Shown here piece after piece: positions 42,766 through 53,754 of a DNA stretch of 64,000 nt. This stretch comes from Salininema proteolyticum (lineage in GTDB: Bacteria > Actinomycetota > Actinomycetes > Mycobacteriales > Micromonosporaceae), in the NCBI RefSeq assembly GCF_042685645.1, contig NZ_JBHUNX010000001.1, positions 2,232,001 through 2,296,000 on the forward strand. The letters run 5' to 3'. The position numbers were made by a program, and so were the translations under genes. Positions within the stretch are counted from its first letter, which is position 1. Every line of letters begins with the position of its first letter. The notes under the pieces are model-generated. The model worked only from the letters and a program-made list of their open reading frames with translations. It searched no databases and was not told the origin of the DNA.

Positions 42766-43902
42766 CTAGACGGCCAGGGAGTCGAGCACTCTCCGGCGGA
42801 CCGCTCGCAGGGACTGGAGGCGGGCCCCGGCGAGAACGGCGTCCCCGGACACCGCCGAGAGCGTGACCGGGCACGCGAATCCTCTGCCCGCCAGGGCGTC
42901 CTCCACGAAACCGCGCAGTACCTCGCTGCCGCAGCGGGGAATCTCACCGCCGAGGACGAGCCGCGCGGGATCGAGCACCGCGACGACGATGGCCAGGGCG
43001 AAGGCCACCCGTTCGCCCAGCGCCTCCAGGAAAGCCCACTTCCCCTCTTCGACGGCAGCGGCGACCGCGCGGGCGGCGTTGCCCGTCGGTATGCCGTGGG
43101 CGGCGGCGAGCGAACGGATCGTGGGACCGCCCACGACTTCTTGCAGCGTTCCTTGTTTCGCCCCGGGCATGCCGACAGGTGCGTAGCCGATCTCGCCTGC
43201 GGCGCCGCGCGCTCCACGCAGGATCGTACGGTCCACTACTATGCCCAGGCCGATTCCCTCCGCCCCGATCCAGGCGAGGGCGAAGCCGCCGCCGTCGCCC
43301 GCCGCGCTCGCCTCGGCGGTGGCGGCGAGGTTGACGTCGTTCTCTATGGCGACTCCGGTTCCCGTCCGCTCGGACAGCCTCTCAGCGAGGCCACGTCCCT
43401 CGAATGCGGGAATGTCTATGTGGGACACGAGGTCCTCTTCGGAGTCGTACGCTCCCGGGAGCGCCAGCTGCACGTGACCGATCCGGTCCAGGCCGGTCCT
43501 CGCCACGGTCGCGGTGACGATCTGTTCGGGTGGCGCGGCCACGAAGTCGACACGAAGTTCTTCGATGAAATGATCGGCTCCGTCGAGGTCGACCACCGAG
43601 ACCGTCAAGAGGTCGGGTTCGCGCACCGATACCGCCGCGGCGCGAGCGTAGCCCGGTTCCAGTGCAAAGGCGTCCGCGCCAGTGTCCCGTCCGGTCCCGT
43701 CGGTGCGACCTGTAGTGCGGGCGATGCCCTTCTCACAGAGGCGGCGGACCACTTCGGCCGCGGCGGATTCGCTCAGACCCGTGTGCTCACGGATCTGCTC
43801 GAGATTCAGGGCGCCGTGGTCGAAGAGCAGGGCACAAACGGCCTGGTCGTCGATCGTTCGCACGAGGTGCGACGACCGGGAGGGCGCGATTCGGACGGTC
43901 AA
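42766..43902 (-). CDS. ROK-family transcriptional regulator
   Basis: About 378 residues: an N-terminal winged helix (DHGALNLEQIREHTGLSESAAAEVVRRLCEKGI) and a ROK sugar-kinase-like part with GAYDSEEDLVSHIDIPAFEG, AIENDVNLAA and GAAGEIGYAPVG. The usual ROK zinc motif CXCGXXGC after GEIG is absent; here AKQGTLQEVVGG follows. That points to an atypical ROK repressor whose ligand is not known. The start is TTG 43902 or GTG 43896, both near AGGA. It lies upstream of, and in the same direction as, the ABC-F gene, and diverges from a GNAT gene. Confidence 0.82.
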   Translation of the reverse strand: MTVRIAPSRSSHLVRTIDDQAVCALLFDHGALNLEQIREHTGLSESAAAEVVRRLCEKGIARTTGRTDGTGRDTGADAFALEPGYARAAAVSVREPDLLTVSVVDLDGADHFIEELRVDFVAAPPEQIVTATVARTGLDRIGHVQLALPGAYDSEEDLVSHIDIPAFEGRGLAERLSERTGTGVAIENDVNLAATAEASAAGDGGGFALAWIGAEGIGLGIVVDRTILRGARGAAGEIGYAPVGMPGAKQGTLQEVVGGPTIRSLAAAHGIPTGNAARAVAAAVEEGKWAFLEALGERVAFALAIVVAVLDPARLVLGGEIPRCGSEVLRGFVEDALAGRGFACPVTLSAVSGDAVLAGARLQSLRAVRRRVLDSLAV

Positions 43903-44080
43903 TGGTCCTGCCTTGTCTTTCCATGCGGCTCGCGGCGTTCGAGGGCGGCGAATCTCGCTGACTATCGGACGGCTCGGGCGGAGGGCGGGCAAAGGCGGCC
44001 GGTAAAAGACACTGCACCGCGGGCGCGGCGATGGGTAGTCTGGACCGGGAGCAGTTCTCCGCGGATCTCCTGCAATATTC

Positions 44081-44095
44081 GTAAGTCAGACTTAC
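44081..44095. promoter_or_regulatory. Inverted repeat between the ROK and GNAT genes
   Basis: GTAAGT-CAG-ACTTAC is a perfect 6-3-6 inverted repeat in a locally AT-rich stretch between divergent genes. A second, weaker one, ACGAA-TAACAG-TTCGT, follows near 44117-44132. Either could be the ROK operator. Confidence 0.4.
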
Positions 44096-44154
44096 TAACA
44101 ATCATCACCATAGATAACGAATAACAGTTCGTCAATGCCTAGAATGCCGTGTTC

Positions 44155-45132
44155 ATGAGACTCCACACCGTTGCCCCCGACGACCGCGAAAAGCTCGACC
44201 GCGTTCACCGACTCCTGGATCGCGCTCGGGCGCACGACCATCCGACCGCCCCGGCCCGGTCTCCGCGCGAGCTGCTCTCCCTGGCGGCGGCGCCCGGACC
44301 CAACGGAGAGACGCAGTTCACCGCCCTGGGCGACGATCCCGTCGCAGTCGCAGAGACCCTCTTCTTCCCCGGCACGAACTCCCACATGGCGCATCTGAGG
44401 ATCGCGGTGGATCCCGAACAGCGGCACCTTGGCCACGGGACCGCTCTGTACCGGTCGGCGATGAAAGAACTCGCCGCCGAAGGGCGCCGAGAGGTCATCG
44501 CCGGAGTCCGCCTTCCCTCCGAGGCAGGGACGGCGTTCGCCGAAGGCCGTGGTTTCACCGTCGCGGTGGTCAACCGCGCCCGCCGGTGCGACGCGCATGG
44601 CCTGACGGACGGCGAACTGCGGGAGTTCGAGAATCCCGCCGGCTCCGCCGACTACGAGATCCGCGCGTGGACCGGGCCCACGCCGCCGCACGACCTCCCA
44701 CTCGTGGCGGCCCTGGACGCAGCCGCCAACGCGCTGATCCCCCAGGGCGACCTGACCTTCCAGGCGGGAGAAGCCGATGCGGAGGCCTTGGCGTGCGAGG
44801 AGGAGAAACTGCTGTCGACGGGCGCCGGAATGGTCCAAGCGCTCGCCGTCCACCGGCCGACCGGGGAACCGGCGGCGTGGACCCGCATGGACCTTCCACC
44901 CGACGCCGCACACGCCTACCAGGGCATGACGCTCGTAGCGCCCGGTCACAGGGGACATCGGCTGGGCCTGACCGTGAAGGCCGCCGCCTTGCTCCGGCTG
45001 CGGGCCTCGGCGAACGGCGTGCGGTGGATCTGGACGTCCAACGCGGAGGAGAACTCGCCCATGGCCGCGATCAACGAGCGGCTGGGATACCGTCCGGCCG
45101 GCCGCACGGCCATGTACCGCAAAGTGTTGTAA
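44155..45132 (+). CDS. GNAT family N-acetyltransferase
   Basis: About 325 residues with two GNAT-like halves. The first has the acetyl-CoA loop in LRIAVDPEQRHLGHGTALYRSAMKEL; the second has TLVAPGHRGHRLGLTVKAAALLRL followed by WTSNAEENSPMAAINERLGYRP, which is the more typical acceptor site. The start is ATG 44155 or GTG 44149; TAGAAT at 44140 suggests a short or absent leader. The substrate is unknown. Confidence 0.85.
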   Translation: MRLHTVAPDDREKLDRVHRLLDRARAHDHPTAPARSPRELLSLAAAPGPNGETQFTALGDDPVAVAETLFFPGTNSHMAHLRIAVDPEQRHLGHGTALYRSAMKELAAEGRREVIAGVRLPSEAGTAFAEGRGFTVAVVNRARRCDAHGLTDGELREFENPAGSADYEIRAWTGPTPPHDLPLVAALDAAANALIPQGDLTFQAGEADAEALACEEEKLLSTGAGMVQALAVHRPTGEPAAWTRMDLPPDAAHAYQGMTLVAPGHRGHRLGLTVKAAALLRLRASANGVRWIWTSNAEENSPMAAINERLGYRPAGRTAMYRKVL

Positions 45133-45141
45133 GGAGAGGCC

Positions 45142-45181
45142 CGCCGCGAGCGCCCGGCGGCCCGGCCGGACCCTCGCGGCG
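45142..45181. terminator. Hairpin between the GNAT and aldo/keto reductase genes
   Basis: CGCCGCGAG (45142-45150) pairs with CTCGCGGCG (45173-45181) around 22 bases, between convergent stop codons. The long loop lowers certainty. Confidence 0.45.
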
Positions 45182-45186
45182 TCCGC

Positions 45187-46206
45187 TCACTCCCTGTCCT
45201 GCGAGCTGAAACGGGCGCCCACCGGATAGCGCCTGCCGGCCACCTGCGCACCGATCGGCTCAAGCGCGGCGAGGTCGTCTTCGGACAGTTCCAGGTCCAT
45301 CGCGGCGAGGTTCTCCCTCAGGCGCGAGGCCTTGCGGGTACCGGGAATCGGCACCACGCTCAGGCCGTGGACCGACGCCCGGCCGTGGACCCATGCCAGG
45401 GCGACCGTCGCCGGGCTGACGCCATGGCGTTCGGCCACGGCCCTCACCGGCTCCAGCAACCGCGCGTTGGACTCGGCGTTGGCCCCGGTGAACCGCTCGT
45501 GCCCGCGCCGGAAGTCCGACTCGTCCAGGTGCTTCTCCGCGTCGGTGAACTGTCCGGTCAGGAAACCCCTCCCCAGCGGGGAGTAAGGGACCAGGGCCAC
45601 GCCGAGCTCGGCCGCGGCCGGCACGACCTTCTCCTCGATGTCCCTGCTGAACAGCGACCACTCCGACTGGACCGCGGTGACGGGGTGGACGGCGTGGGCC
45701 TCGCGCAGTTCCGCGGAGGTCACCTCGGACAGTCCGATGTGCCGGACCTTGCCCTCTTCGACCAGTTCGGCCATGGCCCCCACCGTCTCTTCCAGCGGGG
45801 TGCCCTCGTCGCGGCGGTGCATGTAGTACAGGTCCACATGGTCCACGCCCAGGCGGCGCAGGCTGCCCTCGATGCTCCGGCGGACGTAGTCGCGGTCTCC
45901 GCGAAAGCCCCTGGCCTGCCGGTTCTCCGGGTCGCGTTCGATGCCGAACTTGGTGGCGAGGAAGACCTCGTCGCGGTGGGCCTTCACGAAGGGCGCCAGG
46001 AACTCCTCGTTGGCACCCAGGCCGTACATGTCGGCGGTGTCGAACATGGTGACGCCGCCCTCCAGCGCCGCCTCCAGCGTCTCGCGGGCGGCGCCCTCGT
46101 CGGTGGGGCCGTAGAACTCGCTCATTCCCATGCAGCCCAGTCCCTGCGCGCCCGTCGTCGGCCCGCCGTCGCCCAGTCGGGCCTCGGGAATCCTCTTGTC
46201 ACTCAT
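45187..46206 (-). CDS. Aldo/keto reductase
   Basis: This 339-residue NADP(H)-dependent reductase has the AKR fold: GLGCMGMSEFYG, FDTADMYGLGANEEFL with the catalytic Asp and Tyr, FLATKFGI with the Lys, YYMHRRD with the His, and the C-terminal cofactor site IPGTRKASRLRENLAA. Its ATG overlaps the MerR stop by 8 bases, so the two are one operon and the enzyme is probably induced by the MerR ligand. It resembles YakC/AKR13-type reductases of carbonyl stress. Confidence 0.9.
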   Translation of the reverse strand: MSDKRIPEARLGDGGPTTGAQGLGCMGMSEFYGPTDEGAARETLEAALEGGVTMFDTADMYGLGANEEFLAPFVKAHRDEVFLATKFGIERDPENRQARGFRGDRDYVRRSIEGSLRRLGVDHVDLYYMHRRDEGTPLEETVGAMAELVEEGKVRHIGLSEVTSAELREAHAVHPVTAVQSEWSLFSRDIEEKVVPAAAELGVALVPYSPLGRGFLTGQFTDAEKHLDESDFRRGHERFTGANAESNARLLEPVRAVAERHGVSPATVALAWVHGRASVHGLSVVPIPGTRKASRLRENLAAMDLELSEDDLAALEPIGAQVAGRRYPVGARFSSQDRE

Positions 46207-46657
46207 GGCCGTTCTCGCTTTCCGATGCCATTCGGTCATACAGGTCGATCTTCCAATCCAGGACAGCCAGCGTGGACTTGAGCCCGTCGATCTGCTCGGC
46301 CACCTGGTCGCGGTGCCCCGAGAGCAGTTCGCGCCGCTCCCGGGCGGTGTCCGGCCCGCGCCGGACCATGTCGGCATAGGCCACCATGTCGGCCACGGGC
46401 ATCCCGATCAGCCGCAGCTTCCCCACCAGGGCCAGCCACTCCAGGTCCCGGTTCCCGTAAAGCCTCTGGCCGCGGTGGCTGCGCTCGACCTGGTCGAGCA
46501 GCCCGATGCGCTCGTACCACCGCAGAGTGTGGACGGAGAGCCCGGTGTGCTCGGCGACCTCGCCGATGGTGTACCGGTCGGCCCCGTCGGGTCGGGGGTG
46601 AGGCGGCTGGTTCAACAGGCGCCGCTGCTGCTCGAGTACGGACTGGTCCATGGTCAT
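46199..46657 (-). CDS. MerR-family regulator
   Basis: This 152-residue regulator has the MerR winged helix (YTIGEVAEHTGLSVHTLRWYERIGLLDQVERS, 29-60) and a coiled-coil dimer helix. No metal-binding cysteines are present, so the inducer is probably organic. It is the first gene of a two-gene operon with the aldo/keto reductase. The upstream promoter has the stretched 19-bp spacer with a dyad that MerR proteins twist. Confidence 0.9.
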   Translation of the reverse strand: MTMDQSVLEQQRRLLNQPPHPRPDGADRYTIGEVAEHTGLSVHTLRWYERIGLLDQVERSHRGQRLYGNRDLEWLALVGKLRLIGMPVADMVAYADMVRRGPDTARERRELLSGHRDQVAEQIDGLKSTLAVLDWKIDLYDRMASESENGHE

Positions 46658-46709
46658 GTCTCCTTCTCCGCGGACCCGCCGACCGCGGTGCCCGCCGGCT
46701 GCACGGTCA

Positions 46710-46740
46710 ACCCTACGGAGCTAGAGTGCGCTCTAGGCAA
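46710..46740 (-). promoter_or_regulatory. MerR-type promoter with dyad in a 19-bp spacer
   Basis: On the minus strand -35 TTGCCT (46740-46735), a 19-base spacer and -10 TAGGGT (46715-46710). The dyad CTAGAG-CGCA-CTCTAG (46736-46721) lies across the -35 end and spacer. This is the standard MerR arrangement and should control the MerR/reductase operon. Confidence 0.78.
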
Positions 46741-46894
46741 GGCTTCCGCCAAGGCTTTTTCGTTCCGAGGGCGCCTTATCGGGCCCGGCGGACCGTTCTC
46801 GCCGCGGCCGCCGAACGCCGAACGCGGCCCCGGGGAGCCCCTGTCGGAGCGTCCCCGGGACCGCGCGTCGAGGTCCGGTGGAGGATGGAGGCCC

Positions 46895-48139
46895 TTAAGC
46901 GGCCTCGGCCTTCTCCTTCTGCAGTTTCTTCCCCGCGGCGATCCGTGTGACGGCGAGGTCGCCGGTCACATTGGACCCGGTGCGCGCCATGTCGAGCAGC
47001 GCGTCGATGCCCGCGACCAGGACGACCGGCGCGAAGGGCAGGCCCGCCTGCGAGATGGCGAGGCTCAGCATGATCAGGCCGGCGCCCGGGACTCCCGCGG
47101 TGCCGATGGCGGCGAGCATGCCGACGAGGACGACGCTCAGCAGGGCACCGGTGGTGAGGTCGACGCCCGCGACGTTGGCCACGAAGACGACCGAGGCGCC
47201 GACGTAGAGGGCCGTGCCGTCCATGTTGATCGTCGCGCCCAGCGGGAGGCTGAAGCCGGAGACCGAGTTCGGAACGCCCATCTTGCGGGCGGCCTCCAGG
47301 CTGACGGGGAGCGTCCCGCTGCTGGAGCGGGTCACGAAGGCCGTCAGCATGGGGGTCTTGGCGTGGGTGAAGAAGTTCTTGACGCCGTAGCCGAAGAGGA
47401 ACAGCAGCAGGGCGTAGAAGCCGATCTCGAGGGCCACTCCCCCGTAGACGACGCCCACCAGTCCGGCGAGGCTCGTCAGGGCTTCGGGCCCGGTTGTGCC
47501 GACGGTGACGGCGATGAGCGCGAAGACGCCGATCGGGGCGTACTCGAGGATGCCGCGGATGAGGCGGTGCATGACCTCGGACCCGGCCTCGGCAATGCGG
47601 AAGAGGAGATCGCCCTTGTCGCTCATGCCCTCGTCGGAGGCGTGGCGCATGGCGCCGACGGCGAAGCCGACCAGGAGGGCGATGAAGACGATCGGCAGGA
47701 CCTTGCCCTCGGCGAGGTCGCTGAACGGGTTCGAGGGGACGATGCCGACGACGGTCTCCCAGACCGAGGGGGTATCGGCGGGCTCGCCCCCTTCGGAGGG
47801 CATGGACAGGCCCTTGCCGACGCCCGCGAGCATCGCCAGGGTGATTCCCAGGGTGATGGCGACGGCGCTGGTGACCATGTAGAGGCCGACGACCTTCAGG
47901 CCGGTCTTGCCGAGCGTCGAGGGCGCCACGGAGGCCACGCCTGTGACCAGGGTGAGGACGATGACGGGGAAGACGACCATCTGCAGAAGGTTGAGGAAGA
48001 TGGTCCCCAGGGGCTCGATCGCGTCGATGGATTCGCCGAAGACCAGTCCGGCGGCGACTCCGAGGGCGAGTCCGATGAGCATTTTCCAGATGAGGGGGAA
48101 TTGCAGGTATCGCCGCCACAGCGACGGTCGGGACTCCAT
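46895..48139 (-). CDS. Dicarboxylate/glutamate:cation symporter (DAACS family)
   Basis: This 414-residue transporter has eight helices and two re-entrant loops as in GltPh. The serine-rich HP1 tip is TRSSSGTLPV, followed by NMDGTALY in TM7 and the HP2 stretch GTAGVPGAGLIML. TM8 has DALLDMARTGSNVTGDL, with Asp and Arg for the acidic substrate. The ATG has AAGGAG 8 bases upstream. Substrate is a C4-dicarboxylate or glutamate/aspartate. Confidence 0.93.
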   Translation of the reverse strand: MESRPSLWRRYLQFPLIWKMLIGLALGVAAGLVFGESIDAIEPLGTIFLNLLQMVVFPVIVLTLVTGVASVAPSTLGKTGLKVVGLYMVTSAVAITLGITLAMLAGVGKGLSMPSEGGEPADTPSVWETVVGIVPSNPFSDLAEGKVLPIVFIALLVGFAVGAMRHASDEGMSDKGDLLFRIAEAGSEVMHRLIRGILEYAPIGVFALIAVTVGTTGPEALTSLAGLVGVVYGGVALEIGFYALLLFLFGYGVKNFFTHAKTPMLTAFVTRSSSGTLPVSLEAARKMGVPNSVSGFSLPLGATINMDGTALYVGASVVFVANVAGVDLTTGALLSVVLVGMLAAIGTAGVPGAGLIMLSLAISQAGLPFAPVVLVAGIDALLDMARTGSNVTGDLAVTRIAAGKKLQKEKAEAA

Positions 48140-48530
48140 GTCGGGCACTCCTTTTGGGCAGTCTGACATTTCCGTCCAGGTTCCCGCAGCGTTCACCGCC
48201 CGGTCAAGGTCGCACCGGCCGCTTGCGGGATTCCTCTCGATCGCGCGGGGCCCGCGGTATGCCGTGCCCTGTATATGCGGGAAAGGGCGTTCGGAGCCCC
48301 GGAAGGCGGCCGCGCCTGCGGGCTTGCGGCGGTCGGCGCCGCCCCGAGTCGGACGCCGGCGCCGTGCGGCGGAGTCCGGACGGGCCCGTGGCGGACCGTC
48401 TCGGCGAGGGCGTGGGCCACAGCGACGGCCGTCACCGAGATTATGGCGACCGTCTCCGGCGCCGGTAGCGCGCTCGCCCGCCGGTCCGGCTCTCGGGGAG
48501 TTCGGAGGGACGGTCTGGTTGAATCGCCCC
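48140..48530. other. Divergent 391-bp intergenic region
   Basis: No gene is seen between the symporter and DUF402 genes. Apart from promoters for both sides (TTGAAT at 48519 just before the DUF402 gene) nothing is recognised. The sequence is GC-rich with codon-like patterns but no family resemblance on either strand. Confidence 0.5.
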
Positions 48531-49172
48531 ATGCGTTTCGACAAAGGGCAGTCCATCGTCCGCCGCTATCTGCACGCCGACGGCCGCATCGGCGGCCTGT
48601 TCACCGCCCGGGTCGTCGACCACACCGCCGAGGGCCTGCTGACCTGGACGGCGATCGGGTCCGACGCCATGTGGCGCACCACGGTCGACGGGAAGGCCGT
48701 GCGGCACTTCTCGTTCGAGCGGACCCTGTCGACCCCGACGGTGCTCTCCCACCGGGCGTGGCACACCTCCAACGTCCTCGCCTGGACGCCGAAGGACTCG
48801 GCACACTCCGTCTGGTGGTTCTTCGACGAGGACATGGCCTTCAGCAACTGGTACGTCAACCTGGAGCGCCCCCTGAGGATCTGGGAGCTGGGCTACGACT
48901 GCCAGGACCTCGACCTCGACGTGGTCGTCCGGCCCGACCTCTCGGTCGAGTGGAAGGACGAGGACGAGTTCGCCGAGCGGATCGGGCATCCCGCCTACTA
49001 CACGGCCGAGCAGGCCGAAGGCGTCCGCCGCGAGGGCGAGCGCATGGCCGCCGTCGCCGCCGAAGGGGCGTTCCCGTTCGACGGGACGCACACCGGGTTC
49101 CGCCCGGAGCCCGACTGGGAGCCGGCGAGGCTGCCGGTGGACTGGGACCTTCCGGTTCCCGGCCTGTCCTGA
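48531..49172 (+). CDS. DUF402 protein (FomD/nucleoside-diphosphatase-like)
   Basis: This 213-residue protein belongs to the DUF402 family, whose characterised members hydrolyse nucleoside diphosphates or CMP-phosphonates with divalent metal. The core is WWFFDEDMAFSNWYVNLERPLR and YDCQDLDLDVVVRPDLSVEWKDEDEF, with the Asp/Glu metal ligands. The ATG is 6 bases after TTGAAT, so it may be leaderless. The natural substrate is unknown. Confidence 0.83.
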   Translation: MRFDKGQSIVRRYLHADGRIGGLFTARVVDHTAEGLLTWTAIGSDAMWRTTVDGKAVRHFSFERTLSTPTVLSHRAWHTSNVLAWTPKDSAHSVWWFFDEDMAFSNWYVNLERPLRIWELGYDCQDLDLDVVVRPDLSVEWKDEDEFAERIGHPAYYTAEQAEGVRREGERMAAVAAEGAFPFDGTHTGFRPEPDWEPARLPVDWDLPVPGLS

Positions 49173-49176
49173 GCGG

Positions 49177-49198
49177 ACCGGCCCTCCGGAGGGCCGGT
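49177..49198. terminator. Bidirectional terminator, DUF402 / iron alcohol dehydrogenase
   Basis: ACCGGCCCTCC (49177-49187) is followed directly by its reverse complement (49188-49198), between convergent genes. Confidence 0.75.
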
Positions 49199-50359
49199 TC
49201 AGGCCACGCTCTCCAGGACGTCGGCGATGATCTCCTTGTCCAGCAGCAGGGGGTTGTTGCCCAGGCGGACGGGGTTGGCCCCGGCGGCCAGCGCGTAGCG
49301 CTTCTCGCGCGTGTCGGCGCCGACGGCTCCGAGGCTGGTCTCCAGTCCGATGGAGTCCATGACGCGGCTCCACGTGGCGCGTGCCTCGGCGGGGTCGTCG
49401 GTGCCGAAGGCGGAGAGGACGAGGTCCATGCCCTGGCGGTGCAGGGAGAGGTCGAGGCCCTCTTGGAGCTGGTCGGCCTCGGCCGTGGCGTGGCGTTCGA
49501 GGAAGGCGCCCAGGGTGAGCGCGACGGCGTGCCCGTGGGAGGGCCCGTAGAAGCCGGTGATGCCGTAGGACAGCGCGTGGGAGGCGGTGGTGAGCGAGAT
49601 GTCGATGGAGCGGCCGGCCAGGTGCGAGCCGAGCGCCATGTCGCGGGCGTTGGCCTCGGTCGGGCCGTTGGCGAACGCGGGGAGCGTCTCGATGAGGATC
49701 TTGAGCGCGTCGTGTCCGTAGGCGCGGGCCCGCTCGTTCGTCTTGACGGCCCAGATGCCCTCGATGGCCTGTGCGAGCGCGTCGATGCCGGAGGTGGCGC
49801 GCTGGTAGCGGCTGGCGGAGAGGGTGAGGTCGGGGTCGACGATGACGCGGTCGGGCAGGAGCCCGGGTCCGCGCACGGAGAACTTGTCGTCGCCGATGTA
49901 GGTCAGCGCGAAGCGGGTGGCCTCGGATCCCGAGCCGGAGGTGGTGGGGGCGAGGACGAGGTTGAGGTGGCGCTCGGTCCTCTCGACGCCGGCCTTGACG
50001 GCCTCGGCGAGTTCGCCCTCCTCGGTCTTGCCCTTGAAGACGGCGAGGAGTTTGGCGATGTCCATGGCGCTGCCGCCGCCGACGGCGACGATCGTGTCGG
50101 GCCGGAACTCCTCGACGGTGCGCAGGCCGCTGAGCACGTCGGGGAGGTAGATGTTCGGGTGGTAGTCCGACCACTCGCGGACCTCGGCCGCGGCGTTGAG
50201 CCCGGGGAGGCAGGCGTCGGCCCCGGAGGCGGCGAAGGAGTTCTTCCCGCGCACGAGGAGGATCCGGCGGGCGCCGAGCGAGGAGGCGACCTGTCCGGCC
50301 TGGGTGATGGTTCCGGATCCGAAGACGACGTCGCGGTCGGTGAAGACTGGTTGCGGCAT
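49199..50359 (-). CDS. Iron-containing alcohol dehydrogenase family protein
   Basis: This 386-residue group III dehydrogenase has VGGGSAMDIAK (NAD-binding), APTTSGSGSEAT and the metal-ligand region SGIDALAQAIEG, SHALSYGITGFYGPSHGHAVAL. The N-terminus and the C-terminal NPVRLGNNPLLL resemble phosphonoacetaldehyde reductases (PhpC-like) of actinomycetes, but a phosphonate role is not supported by neighbours. It is commonly found beside ctaB and tkt in relatives. Confidence 0.88.
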   Translation of the reverse strand: MPQPVFTDRDVVFGSGTITQAGQVASSLGARRILLVRGKNSFAASGADACLPGLNAAAEVREWSDYHPNIYLPDVLSGLRTVEEFRPDTIVAVGGGSAMDIAKLLAVFKGKTEEGELAEAVKAGVERTERHLNLVLAPTTSGSGSEATRFALTYIGDDKFSVRGPGLLPDRVIVDPDLTLSASRYQRATSGIDALAQAIEGIWAVKTNERARAYGHDALKILIETLPAFANGPTEANARDMALGSHLAGRSIDISLTTASHALSYGITGFYGPSHGHAVALTLGAFLERHATAEADQLQEGLDLSLHRQGMDLVLSAFGTDDPAEARATWSRVMDSIGLETSLGAVGADTREKRYALAAGANPVRLGNNPLLLDKEIIADVLESVA

Positions 50360-50445
50360 GCCACCAGCCTAGCCCGGGCCGGAGGGGCGCACCACCGTGC
50401 CCGAGTACGAAAGCGCGGAGGCGCTCTCGTGGGATCCTACGACGG

Positions 50446-51396
50446 CTACATCAGGAAGGTGTCGACCAGGAGCGCCAGGAACAGCAGGGTCAGGTAGGTC
50501 GTGGACCAGTGGAAGAGGCGCATGGGCTTGATCGGCTCGTTGCGGTTCACGCGGCCGAGCAGGCGGTGGGCCTCGAGGACGAACAGTCCGCCGGTGATGA
50601 CGGCGACGGCGAGGTAGAGCCAGGTGGCGCCCAGCGGGTAGACCGCCAGGGAGACCAGGAGGGTCGCCCAGGCGTAGACGACGGACTCGACGGCGACGCG
50701 CTTGGCGGGGGCGACGGTCGGCATCATGGGGATCCCGGCCGAGGCGTAGTCGTCCTTGAACTTCATCGCCAGGGCGTAGAAGTGCGGGACCTGCCAGAAG
50801 AAGACGATGCCGAACAGCGCCCAGGCCATCCAGTCCATCTGCCCGGTGACGGCCGACCAGCCGATGAGGATGGGGGCCGCTCCGCACGCCCCGCCCCAGA
50901 CGGTGTTGTAGGGGGTGGTGCGCTTGAGCCAGATGGTGTAGACGACGTCGTAGTAGACGATGGCGCCGAAGGTGAGGGCGGCGGGCAGGGGCCCGACGAC
51001 CAGCCACATGCCGCCCACGGCGACGGCGCCGAGGATGAGCCCGAAGACGAGGGCGTTCTTGGGCGGGATGGAGTCCTTGGCCAGCGGGCGCCGGGAGGTG
51101 CGGCGCATGAGCTGGTCGATGTCGCGGTCGATGTAGCAGTTGATCGCGTTGGCGCTGCCGGCGGCGAGCGCGCCGCAGACGACGACGAGGACGACGTCCC
51201 AGAAGCGCGGCAGCGCGTTCAGCTCGAGGCGGGCGGCGACGAACATCGCCGGGACGGTCGTGATGAGAAGCAGCTCGACGATACGGGGCTTGGTCAGCGA
51301 GACGTATCCGCCGAGGCGCTGCTTGAAGGTGGGCTTCTCTTCGCGACCCCGTCCGGGTTTCTCAGGGGCGATGAGGATTTTGGGCTGCTCGTCCAT
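50446..51396 (-). CDS. ctaB: Heme O synthase (protoheme IX farnesyltransferase)
   Basis: This 316-residue membrane prenyltransferase converts heme B to heme O, the substrate of CtaA. It has the UbiA-type Asp motifs NAINCYIDRDIDQLMRRTSRRPL and YYDVVYTIWLKRTTPYN, and about nine helices. The ATG at 51396 (MDEQPKIL) was chosen; TAATGT at 51410-51405 is close upstream, consistent with a leaderless or near-leaderless message. It diverges from tkt across a structured 276-bp region. Confidence 0.94.
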   Translation of the reverse strand: MDEQPKILIAPEKPGRGREEKPTFKQRLGGYVSLTKPRIVELLLITTVPAMFVAARLELNALPRFWDVVLVVVCGALAAGSANAINCYIDRDIDQLMRRTSRRPLAKDSIPPKNALVFGLILGAVAVGGMWLVVGPLPAALTFGAIVYYDVVYTIWLKRTTPYNTVWGGACGAAPILIGWSAVTGQMDWMAWALFGIVFFWQVPHFYALAMKFKDDYASAGIPMMPTVAPAKRVAVESVVYAWATLLVSLAVYPLGATWLYLAVAVITGGLFVLEAHRLLGRVNRNEPIKPMRLFHWSTTYLTLLFLALLVDTFLM

Positions 51397-51672
51397 CACC
51401 GGCAACATTACCGAGCGTGCCGGGCGGGGCGGGGGCCGGGTCGACTTCGCTACCAGCGGAATCGGGCTGTGAGCTGCGCTCGTGTCAGGCTTCACAGCAG
51501 CTCACAGCCCACACTGAGGACGTTCGAGCTCTGCCACGAGGCAGAGTGGGTAGGGTCGAGTCGAGGCGGTATGCCGGGCTTCATCACCTATACGGTGGAG
51601 TGCCCGGGCCCGGGCGGGACCGGCCGGGGATACTCGTCTCGAGCTGTTGCGGCAAATCAAAGGAGTGAGACA
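51397..51672. promoter_or_regulatory. ctaB-tkt divergent region with two long inverted repeats
   Basis: GGGCTGTGAGCTGC (51464-51477) and GCAGCTCACAGCCC (51497-51510) form a perfect 14-bp inverted repeat around 19 bases. CTCTGCC-ACGA-GGCAGAG (51529-51546) is a second hairpin. Both lie between divergent genes, where a terminator is not expected, so an operator or a 5' UTR structure for tkt is more likely. Confidence 0.5.
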
Positions 51673-53742
<2,070 letters not shown>

Positions 53743-53754
53743 CCGGCTTGCCGA

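Noticed and set aside
46776..48119. 447-codon minus-strand frame overlapping the symporter gene
   Set aside because: It is an Arg/Pro-rich shadow of the symporter gene, which has clear DAACS motifs in the other frame.
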